10,877 nt of DNA from Maricaulis sp. (GTDB taxonomy: Bacteria > Pseudomonadota > Alphaproteobacteria > Caulobacterales > Maricaulaceae). Position 1 is the first letter of the stretch. The number at the start of each line of letters is the position of its first letter. Below, in pieces: positions 5,305 to 10,877 of the stretch. The stretch lies in contig NZLV01000195.1 in assembly GCA_002694345.1 (NCBI GenBank), positions 1-10,877 of the forward strand, in the 5' to 3' direction. The notes under the pieces are model-generated. The model saw nothing but the letters and a program-made list of their open reading frames with translations, ran no database searches and was not told the DNA's origin. The position numbers and the translations under genes were made by a program.

Positions 5305-7178
5305 CAGGCACCTCCCCGCCGTGAATTGGAGATATCGGCGAACACGCCGGCCCGGCTCGACGGGTCGCGGGCCACGACACGGCGCAGGATGTCCCGCGCC
5401 GGCCGCGTGGCCGCGCTGGAGCCGCCGCCATGCTCAACCACGACCACACAGGCATATTTGGGCCGGTCAGCCGGCGCGTAGCACATGAACAGGCCATGGT
5501 CGCGCAGGCGCCAGGGCAGATCTTCCTGGTCGCGCACACCGGCTGCCCGCTCTTCAGCGGTGATGGAATAGACCTGGGCCGTGCCGGTCTTGCCGGCCAT
5601 CTCGACGCCCTCAATGCCCAGACCACCCAGGGAGAAAGAGGTCCCGCCCGGCTCATGCACCACGCTGCGAAGCCCATTGCGTACCAGGTTGAGGGCGTCT
5701 TCGGACAGGCCGATATAGGGCGCCGGTCGCGCCAGCGCATTGCGGTACAGGGTCGGCTCCACCGCCCGCCCCGAGGCGACGCGCGCCGTCATGACCGCCA
5801 GCTGCAGCGGCGACATCGACACCGCGCCCTGCCCGATCCCGACATTATAGGTGTGCCCGGTCGTCCAGGGTTCGTTATAGCGACCCCGCAGCCAGGCCGG
5901 GTTCGGCATCAAACCGGAGCGCACCCCGGAAATCCCGATATCGAACTCCTGGCCGACGCCGAAACGCACGGCCATATCATACAGCCGGTCAATGCCCAGC
6001 CGGTCGGCCATTTCATAGAAGAAGATATCGCACGAGGTCTTCACCGCCTCGTGCAGATTGACCGAGCCGTGCCCCTGGCGCCGCCAGCAGTGGAACTCGC
6101 GCGGCCCCAGCCGGGTCGATCCGGTACAGCGGATCGTCTCGCTTGTATCGACCAGACCATGTTCCAGCGCGGCGGCCGCGACCACGGCCTTGAAGGTCGA
6201 CCCGGGCGGATAGGTCCCCTGGATCGATTTGTGGAAGAGCGGGTTGTGGTCATTCTCGCGCAGCGCCGCATAGTCGCGCACCGAGATACCGCCAACAAAG
6301 AGATTGGGATCAAAACTGGGCGTGGACACCAGGGCGATCAGCTCGCCCGTATTCACGTCCATCACCACGGCCGAGGCCGCTTCCTGCCCCAGCCGCTCAT
6401 GGGCGAAACGCTGGATGTCTGCATCCAGCGTCATCACCACATCCTGTCCCGCTTCGGGCGGTTCGGACTGGTCGGGCAATTCGCGGATCACACGGCCGCG
6501 CGCATTCACCTCGGTCTTCAGCGCCCCGGCCGAACCGCGCAAATCCATCTCACGCGCGCTCTCCACACCGGTCTTGCCGATCCGGAAACCCGGGTGACGC
6601 AGCAGGCGCTCGGCCTCGCGCGGATTATTGAGGATGTCCTCGTCATTGGGCGATTGCACATAGCCCACGACATGCGCAAAGGCCGCCCCATAGGGATAGG
6701 CGCGCACCTCGCCGACATCCGGCGTGATCCCCGCCAGGTCCGGCGCATTGAGATTGATCGCCGAGAAGGTCTGCCAGTCCAGATCATCCTCGATGGTGAT
6801 GGCCCGGAAACGTTCCTGCTGGCGCGCCGTCCGCAGGATGCGGTTCCGCGTGTAGTCGCTCAGCGGCATGTATTGCGCGAGACGGTCCAGCGCCTCTTCC
6901 AGATCGCCGGCCTGTTCCGGTACCAGGAGCGCGCGATAGCTGTCCCGGTTCTCCGCGATCGGCACGCCGAACCGGTCCAGGATCCGGCCGCGCGAAGGCG
7001 GCAGGAGGTAGTAGTTGAACTGGTTGTCCTCGGACAGGAGGCGATAACGCTCATTCTCCAGCACCTGGAGCGCGTAGAGCCGGCCGGCCAGACCCGTGAA
7101 CGCCACACCGCCCAGGCCTGACATGATCAGCGCCCGGCGGGTGAATTTCAGATCCTGTTCCTGACGGTCAGCACGCAT
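5304..7178 (-). CDS. mrdA: Penicillin-binding protein 2, elongation-specific transpeptidase
   Basis: This 624-residue class B PBP crosslinks lateral-wall peptidoglycan together with RodA and is stimulated by MreC. A short basic cytoplasmic tail is followed by one TM anchor (about 15-38). The pedestal/dimerisation domain begins with PSRGRILDRFG (61-71). The transpeptidase motifs are STFK at 327-330 with nucleophile S327, SCD at 382-384 (the PBP2 form of SxN), and KTGTAQ at 530-535. C351, C364, H370 and C383 lie where I recall the zinc ligands of E. coli PBP2. Length matches the family. The ATG at 7178 is 12 bp after mreD. The only Shine-Dalgarno-like GGAGG (7199-7195) is 16 bases away, inside the mreD end, so initiation may rely on coupling. 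The stop overlaps the rodA start by one base. Confidence 0.97.
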   Translation of the reverse strand: MRADRQEQDLKFTRRALIMSGLGGVAFTGLAGRLYALQVLENERYRLLSEDNQFNYYLLPPSRGRILDRFGVPIAENRDSYRALLVPEQAGDLEEALDRLAQYMPLSDYTRNRILRTARQQERFRAITIEDDLDWQTFSAINLNAPDLAGITPDVGEVRAYPYGAAFAHVVGYVQSPNDEDILNNPREAERLLRHPGFRIGKTGVESAREMDLRGSAGALKTEVNARGRVIRELPDQSEPPEAGQDVVMTLDADIQRFAHERLGQEAASAVVMDVNTGELIALVSTPSFDPNLFVGGISVRDYAALRENDHNPLFHKSIQGTYPPGSTFKAVVAAAALEHGLVDTSETIRCTGSTRLGPREFHCWRRQGHGSVNLHEAVKTSCDIFFYEMADRLGIDRLYDMAVRFGVGQEFDIGISGVRSGLMPNPAWLRGRYNEPWTTGHTYNVGIGQGAVSMSPLQLAVMTARVASGRAVEPTLYRNALARPAPYIGLSEDALNLVRNGLRSVVHEPGGTSFSLGGLGIEGVEMAGKTGTAQVYSITAEERAAGVRDQEDLPWRLRDHGLFMCYAPADRPKYACVVVVEHGGGSSAATRPARDILRRVVARDPSSRAGVFADISNSRRGGA

Positions 7179-7190
7179 GAGGGTTCGCGA

Positions 7191-7712
7191 TCATCCTCCG
7201 ATGAAGCCCGTGCGCCCGCCGCGGCGGCGGCGCAGCACCAGATAGGCGACCAGCGGGAACATCAACAGGGTCGCCACGATCTCGATGATCAGGGGCTGCA
7301 GGTCGGCCATCTGCTCGAGTGCGAAGCTTCCGGCCGTGAAGGCGATGCCATGGGCCAGCAAGAGCGTTCCGGCGAACCGCAGGATGACCGGCGGCAGGTC
7401 GCGCGGCATGCCGTCCTCACCGCGGAAGCGGAAGGCGGCAATCGCGATCAGATAAGACAGCGCCCATACGCCCATCGGAGCACCCGTCAGCAGGTCCTGC
7501 GTCAATCCGATGGCAAAGATCGCGATCGGCGGCATGAATTGCGGGCGCACGCCGGACCACAGGAAGATCGCCACCAGCGGCCAGGTCGGCATGATATTGA
7601 CCCCGTCCACAAGGCGGGTCGGAGCGGCCTGCATGATCAGCGCGAGCAGGATGGACAGGACACAGCCCAGCGCAGCCAGCCAGGGTGATTGACGGTCGGT
7701 CGGCTTCCTCAT
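7191..7712 (-). CDS. mreD: Rod shape-determining membrane protein MreD
   Basis: This 173-residue polytopic inner-membrane protein belongs to the elongasome scaffold with MreC, RodA and PBP2. Five to six hydrophobic segments are visible at about residues 12-31, 40-57, 60-75, 80-96, 108-128 and 139-160, followed by an Arg-rich cytoplasmic tail (161-167). Family signatures seen are MPTWPL (41-46), W52 with P57, and GLTQDLLTGAPMG (69-81). Length is usual. The ATG at 7712 overlaps the mreC stop by four bases (ATGA), and a good Shine-Dalgarno (GGAGGA, 7724-7719) lies 6 bases upstream, inside mreC. It is co-transcribed with PBP2, whose start is 12 bp downstream. Confidence 0.93.
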   Translation of the reverse strand: MRKPTDRQSPWLAALGCVLSILLALIMQAAPTRLVDGVNIMPTWPLVAIFLWSGVRPQFMPPIAIFAIGLTQDLLTGAPMGVWALSYLIAIAAFRFRGEDGMPRDLPPVILRFAGTLLLAHGIAFTAGSFALEQMADLQPLIIEIVATLLMFPLVAYLVLRRRRGGRTGFIGG

Positions 7713-8686
7713 GGCTGCTCCTCCACCGTGGCATCGGCTTCCGGCGCAACCGCTTCCGCCTCACCGGCATCCGTCTGGGGCGGTTCGACGATCACGGGCA
7801 GGCTGGCCGGCGGCAATTGCAGATCGGTCTCATCGGGTTCCTGATCCGGCGGCACAATGCGCTGATAGGGCCAGACCCAGACGAAATCGACCGGAGCCTG
7901 GTCGGAATAGAGGCGCACACGCCATTCGCCGCTGCGCGTCTGGATCGCCTCGCCGACCGGCAGGCCGCGCGGCAGGATGCCGCCATCGCCGGAGGAGACG
8001 ATCCGGTCACCTTCCTGCAGGTCCGGCGCGCGGCCGACATATTCCAGGCGCGGATAGTCCGAATTGTCGCCGATCAGGATGGCACGCGCATTGGACCGGT
8101 CGGCCATCACCGGGATGCGGGAGTTCAGATCGGTCAACAGAAGCACGCGCGCCGAGCGGCGCCCGGTCTCATAGACCCGGCCCACCAGGCCGTAGAGATT
8201 GATCACCGGATAGCCATCGCGGATCCCGGCTTCCAGACCGCGGCCAATGAGGCGGGCCTGCACGAAGGGGCCCTGCGGGTCGGCCACGGTCCAGGCGCCG
8301 ATCCGGTCCTCGATCATCGGGGTTTCGACGTCCAGCGCGTCTTCATAGATCTCGATCCGGTCGCGCTGGCGGTAAGCGAGGTCTTCCCAATAGCGCGCTT
8401 CGATCAATTGCTGGCGCAGACGGGCGTTTTCCTCGGCCAGGTCGCCCTGGCGGCGGAAATAGGGGCCGATGCCCTTCACAGAACGGATGGGTTGGGCGCC
8501 CAGCTCGAGCAGCGGGGCAGCCAGATCGGTGAAAGCCGCGCGGAACGCGCCGAACGCGTCAGAGCGGGACGCAGGCCGGTCAAAGGCAATCAGGGCACCG
8601 GACACGACCAGAAGGGCGATGAAGAGCGGCCGCGAAAACGTGACACGCTGATCATTGTCGTTTCGTGTCGATCGCCTGGACGCCAC
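7709..8686 (-). CDS. mreC: Rod shape-determining protein MreC
   Basis: This 325-residue bitopic protein links the MreB filament to PBP2 in the periplasm. A basic N-terminus is followed by one TM (about 17-36), a helical coiled-coil region (about 78-115), and the double beta-barrel core (about 125-278). The core carries GLVGRV (166-171), LLLTDLNSRIPV (182-193), AILIGD (202-207) and GDRIVSSGDGGILPRGLPVG (226-245). Residues from about 280 to the end form an acidic, proline-rich tail with no predicted fold. The start is GTG at 8686-8684, supported by AAGGAG at 8699-8694 with 7-base spacing. It lies 49 bp after mreB and overlaps mreD by four bases. Length is within the normal range. Confidence 0.96.
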   Translation of the reverse strand: MASRRSTRNDNDQRVTFSRPLFIALLVVSGALIAFDRPASRSDAFGAFRAAFTDLAAPLLELGAQPIRSVKGIGPYFRRQGDLAEENARLRQQLIEARYWEDLAYRQRDRIEIYEDALDVETPMIEDRIGAWTVADPQGPFVQARLIGRGLEAGIRDGYPVINLYGLVGRVYETGRRSARVLLLTDLNSRIPVMADRSNARAILIGDNSDYPRLEYVGRAPDLQEGDRIVSSGDGGILPRGLPVGEAIQTRSGEWRVRLYSDQAPVDFVWVWPYQRIVPPDQEPDETDLQLPPASLPVIVEPPQTDAGEAEAVAPEADATVEEQP

Positions 8687-8693
8687 CGACTCA

Positions 8694-8699
8694 CTCCTT
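8694..8699 (-). promoter_or_regulatory. Ribosome binding site deciding the mreC GTG start
   Basis: AAGGAG on the minus strand, 7 bases before the GTG at 8686. No other in-frame start has a comparable site. A GANTC sequence (GACTC, 8688-8692), the CcrM methylation target in alphaproteobacteria, lies between the ribosome binding site and the start codon; any meaning is speculative. Confidence 0.75.
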
Positions 8700-8700
8700 C

Positions 8701-8726
8701 TACCCCCGGCGTGAGATTACCCCCGG
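8701..8726. repeat. 9 bp direct repeat in the mreB-mreC gap
   Basis: TACCCCCGG occurs at 8701-8709 and again at 8718-8726, start-to-start distance 17 bp, within the 49 bp between mreB and mreC. On the transcript this gives two G-rich runs just ahead of the mreC ribosome binding site. Function unknown; it could be chance in GC-rich DNA. Confidence 0.35.
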
Positions 8727-8735
8727 TATGTTGGC

Positions 8736-9776
8736 TTAGACGGCTTCAGACAGGATGGGCCGCCAGACACGCAGATCTTCAACGGCCTTGCCACAGCCCA
8801 GCACGACGCAGGACAGGGCTTCATCGGCCAGGCTGACCGGCAGACCGGTCCGCTCGCGCAGCTCGGTGTCGAGATTGCGCAGCAGCGCGCCCCCGCCCGT
8901 CAGCACAATACCCTTGTCGACGATATCGGCCGCCAGTTCCGGCGGCGTGGCTTCCAGCGCCTGCTTCACGGCTTCCACGATCTGCTCGACCGGCTCGGAA
9001 AGACTGTCGGCAATCATGGCTTCGGTGACGGCAATCTCGCGCGGCACGCCATTCATCAGGTCGCGGCCCTTGATGTCCAGCGACAGGCCTTCGCCCTTCA
9101 CCGGCGGCATGGCCGACCCGATTTCCTTCTTGATCCGCTCGGCGGAGGTCTCACCGATCAGCAGGTTCGCGGAGCGGCGGATATAGTTGATGATCGCCTC
9201 GTCCATCTTGTCACCGCCGACGCGCACGGAGCGCGAATAGACGATGCCGGACAGGGACATCACGGCCACTTCCGTCGTGCCGCCGCCGATATCCACAATC
9301 ATGGAGCCGGTCGGCTCGTCGATCGGCAGGCCGGCACCGACGGCAGCCGCCATCGGTTCATCGATCAGGTAAACCTTGCGGGCACCCGCACCCAGGGCAC
9401 TCTCATGGATCGCGCGGCGTTCCACGGCCGTCGCACCCGACGGCACGCAGATCACAACCTGCGGCGACACCATGGCGCGGCGATTGTGCACTTTCTGGAT
9501 GAAGTGCTTGATCATTTCCTCGGCGACATCGAAGTCGGCGATCACGCCATCGCGCATCGGGCGGATGGCTTCCACATTGCCCGGCGTCTTGCCGAGCATG
9601 AGCTTGGCCTCGGCACCAACGGCCTGAACATGCTTGCGCCCCTTCTCGACCTTGTAGGCCACGACAGAGGGTTCATTCAGGACGACGCCACGGCCTTTGA
9701 CATAGACCAGCGTGTTGGCGGTACCAAGGTCGATCGCGATATCCGCGGAGAGCAAACCGAAAAGGCTATTGAGCAT
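8736..9776 (-). CDS. mreB: Actin-like rod shape-determining protein MreB
   Basis: This 346-residue bacterial actin forms membrane-associated filaments that direct lateral-wall synthesis. Phosphate-1 DLGTANT is at 16-22, the hinge/catalytic region IDEPMAAAVGAGLP is at 138-151 with E140, phosphate-2 VDIGGGTTEV is at 161-170, and the adenosine motif VLTGGGALLR is at 291-300. The N-terminal MLNSLFGLLS can form the membrane-binding amphipathic segment. The frame stays open 32 codons further upstream to 9872, but I chose the ATG at 9776 because MreB proteins begin just before this segment and length 346 is then normal. That ATG has no clear Shine-Dalgarno. It is the first gene of the mre operon; mreC follows after 49 bp. 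Confidence 0.97.
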   Translation of the reverse strand: MLNSLFGLLSADIAIDLGTANTLVYVKGRGVVLNEPSVVAYKVEKGRKHVQAVGAEAKLMLGKTPGNVEAIRPMRDGVIADFDVAEEMIKHFIQKVHNRRAMVSPQVVICVPSGATAVERRAIHESALGAGARKVYLIDEPMAAAVGAGLPIDEPTGSMIVDIGGGTTEVAVMSLSGIVYSRSVRVGGDKMDEAIINYIRRSANLLIGETSAERIKKEIGSAMPPVKGEGLSLDIKGRDLMNGVPREIAVTEAMIADSLSEPVEQIVEAVKQALEATPPELAADIVDKGIVLTGGGALLRNLDTELRERTGLPVSLADEALSCVVLGCGKAVEDLRVWRPILSEAV

Positions 9777-9920
9777 GAGCGTGCAAAATTCGGGTGTGTG
9801 GCGGCAAAGCCGCGGTGCAACATGTTTTTCTTGTGCGATGGTCCGCCCGATATTGCAAGGGGCGCGAACCAACCGCCCGCAGATGTAAGCAAAAGATTTA
9901 AGGCGGGGTTATGGCCGAAA
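9777..9920 (-). promoter_or_regulatory. mreB upstream region, likely site of the mre operon promoter
   Basis: This 144 bp stretch between the VTT-domain gene and mreB is the only sizeable gap ahead of the operon. I could not pick a convincing -35/-10 pair. Structure seen: a perfect small hairpin GCGGC-AAA-GCCGC (9801-9813), two CCGCCCG copies exactly 30 bp apart (9843-9849 and 9873-9879), and two GTGCAA copies (9781-9786 and 9815-9820). No terminator with a T-run follows the VTT gene, so readthrough into mreB is possible. Confidence 0.4.
9801..9813 (-). other. Small hairpin in the mreB leader
   Basis: A 5 bp GC stem with a 3-base loop, 24 bases upstream of the mreB ATG. It is not followed by a T-run on either strand, so it is not an intrinsic terminator. 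It would sit in the mreB mRNA leader if transcription starts upstream of it. Confidence 0.35.
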
Positions 9921-10637
9921 TCAGGCTTCGTCAGTCGGTGAGCCGCGATGACGGCGCAGCCATTTGCGGGCCATCAGCATGACCCCGATCCAGCCCGCCA
10001 CCGCCACCAGGAGCGCAATACCCAGCATGAGCTGGCCTTCTGACAGCATGGCCAGAATGCTTTGCCCGGCCAGACCGACCACGATGATCTTGGGCCCCGT
10101 GCCCATCGCCGTACCCAGGAAGAAGGCCCAGAACGGTGTGCGGGCAATGCCGAACCCCATATTGACGACAATGAAAGGACCCGACGGCACCCAACGCACC
10201 AGCATGGCGGCCAGAAGGCCGTTGCGGCCGATAAAGCTGGAAATCCGGTTGGCCCAGTCCCCGCCATAGCGCTGCAGCACCCGGGCGCCGAACAGCCGCC
10301 CCATGAAGAAATTCACCGAGGCGGCAAACAGGGTCGCAATCCAGGCGTAGAGAGAACCCAGGACCGGGCCGAAAGCGACAATCGCCGCGGCCATCAGACC
10401 GAATTGCGGGGCTCCCAGGAAGGACAGGAGCGTGAAGACAATGATCGTGACCGGCAGCGCATACCAGCGCCCCGCCATGTCCGCGAACCAGTCGCTCGCC
10501 GCCCCCGGCTCCACATCCAGCACGAACCGCCCCAGCAGGAAGACCACGCCGACCACGGCAAACAGCGCGATCGAAACGCCGATCGCGCGGGCCGCGCGGG
10601 CATCCATGCGAAGGATGAAATCCAGAATGCGTTTCAT
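9921..10637 (-). CDS. TVP38/TMEM64 family (VTT-domain) inner-membrane protein
   Basis: This 238-residue polytopic membrane protein has a first TM at about residues 18-39, several more hydrophobic segments across the VTT (DedA-like/SNARE-associated) domain, a last TM at about 206-226, and a basic C-terminal tail (KWLRRHR). Domain signatures seen are FGPVLGSLYAW with the following FMGRLFG, and LVRWVPSGPFIVVNMGFG with the conserved Arg, Pro and Asn typical of the family. Eukaryotic relatives act as lipid scramblases and DedA proteins affect undecaprenyl-phosphate or membrane physiology; the role here is unknown. The ATG at 10637 is preferred over an in-frame TTG at 10649; neither has a good Shine-Dalgarno. 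It lies 144 bp ahead of mreB on the same strand, so a link to envelope growth is conceivable but unproven. Confidence 0.88.
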   Translation of the reverse strand: MKRILDFILRMDARAARAIGVSIALFAVVGVVFLLGRFVLDVEPGAASDWFADMAGRWYALPVTIIVFTLLSFLGAPQFGLMAAAIVAFGPVLGSLYAWIATLFAASVNFFMGRLFGARVLQRYGGDWANRISSFIGRNGLLAAMLVRWVPSGPFIVVNMGFGIARTPFWAFFLGTAMGTGPKIIVVGLAGQSILAMLSEGQLMLGIALLVAVAGWIGVMLMARKWLRRHRGSPTDEA

Positions 10638-10682
10638 GGTTCGTGACAATCGACAGGCGCGAGACTGAAGTCCGGACCGGAC

Positions 10683-10868
10683 CTAGCTGCCCGCACCGTC
10701 CGGCATTTCGCCGTCCGTGTCGACCATTTCCCCGGACGCAATGGCGGAGAGCTTGGCACGCTGCACGGCGAGGATGGCCAATTGCTCATCCAGCACTTTG
10801 AGGATTTCGCGCGCCTCTTCCTGGTCAACCCGGCCCGGGGACCGTTCCGTCTCGCTCAGCGACTCCAT
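10683..10868 (-). CDS. Small hypothetical protein, possibly 5'-incomplete
   Basis: The frame from ATG 10868 to TAG 10683 encodes 61 residues, but it stays open to the end of the window (three more codons), so the true start may lie outside. The protein is acidic, with a helical heptad-like segment at about residues 15-45 (EILKVLDEQLAILAVQRAKL) that could form a coiled coil, and an acidic disordered tail. I do not recognise a family. Acidic, helical composition suggests it is real, unlike the Arg/Pro/Ser-rich alternatives in other frames. It is 45 bp upstream of the VTT-domain gene on the same strand and may be co-transcribed with it. Confidence 0.5.
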   Translation of the reverse strand: MESLSETERSPGRVDQEEAREILKVLDEQLAILAVQRAKLSAIASGEMVDTDGEMPDGAGS

Positions 10869-10877
10869 CAGCGCAGA

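Noticed and set aside
2788..5481. Long plus-strand open frames opposite the transporter (2788-4047) and rodA (4189-5481)
   Set aside because: Composition is dominated by His, Arg, Gln, Asp and Gly with no hydrophobic core; they mirror the transmembrane codons of the genuine genes.
5430..7121. Very long open frame on the plus strand opposite PBP2 (over 560 codons)
   Set aside because: It is antisense to a gene with unmistakable motifs, and its translation is rich in His, Arg, Gln and Asp with no domain pattern, as expected from stop-poor GC-rich DNA.
9801..9813. GCGGC-AAA-GCCGC hairpin as terminator of the VTT-domain gene
   Set aside because: It lies over 100 bp beyond that stop codon, the stem is short and no T-run follows; better described as a leader hairpin of mreB.
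9777..9872. Upstream in-frame start for mreB adding 32 residues
   Set aside because: MreB proteins start right before the LFG amphipathic segment, and the extension contains several Cys, His and Arg with no resemblance to the family.
9884..9901. Possible CtrA box upstream of mreB (TTAA followed by TTAC on the minus strand)
   Set aside because: The two half-sites are separated by 9 bases instead of 7 and the second is imperfect.
10670..10682. GTCCGGAC palindrome / GTCCG-GTC-CGGAC hairpin after the small ORF as a terminator
   Set aside because: The stem is only 5 bp and no T-run follows on the minus strand.

Overview
The window looks like a chromosomal segment of a high-GC alphaproteobacterium. 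The MreB, PBP2 and RodA sequences resemble those of stalked or prosthecate relatives of Caulobacter, and a Maricaulis/Hyphomonas-type organism is my best guess from memory. That placement is inference and could not be checked by search. Gene density is very high. The longest gene-free stretch is the 144 bp ahead of mreB (9777-9920), so no stretch over 300 bp lacks a gene. I see no tRNA, rRNA, CRISPR array, insertion sequence or prophage, and base composition is fairly even throughout.

Right half (minus strand, 10868 down to 4147): a possible small protein that may begin beyond the window, a TVP38/TMEM64 (VTT-domain) membrane protein, and then the classic rod-shape operon mreB-mreC-mreD-mrdA(PBP2)-rodA. 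Within the operon, mreC/mreD overlap as ATGA and PBP2/rodA as TGATG. mreD and PBP2 are 12 bp apart. Together these genes encode the elongasome: the MreB filament, the MreC/MreD membrane scaffold, and the RodA glycosyltransferase paired with the PBP2 transpeptidase for lateral-wall peptidoglycan synthesis. A strong intrinsic terminator at 4047-4072 closes the operon.

Centre: an NSS-family sodium-dependent transporter follows on the minus strand (2680-4032). Its Shine-Dalgarno begins only a base or two after the T-run of the rodA terminator, an attenuator-like arrangement. It converges on a plus-strand prolyl aminopeptidase gene (1718-2683), and both stop codons are read from one palindromic CTAG.

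Left end: a small lipoprotein gene and a class I SAM-dependent methyltransferase gene (minus strand) are coupled through TGATG. The methyltransferase gene overlaps by 44 bp the 3' end of a convergent plus-strand gene truncated by the window edge. That fragment reads like the C-terminus of a prenyltransferase/squalene-cyclase-like alpha/alpha-barrel protein. From memory, close relatives of the methyltransferase and this barrel protein are co-encoded in actinobacteria in a gene set without an established product. This is the best candidate here for part of an undescribed pathway, but only its edge is visible.
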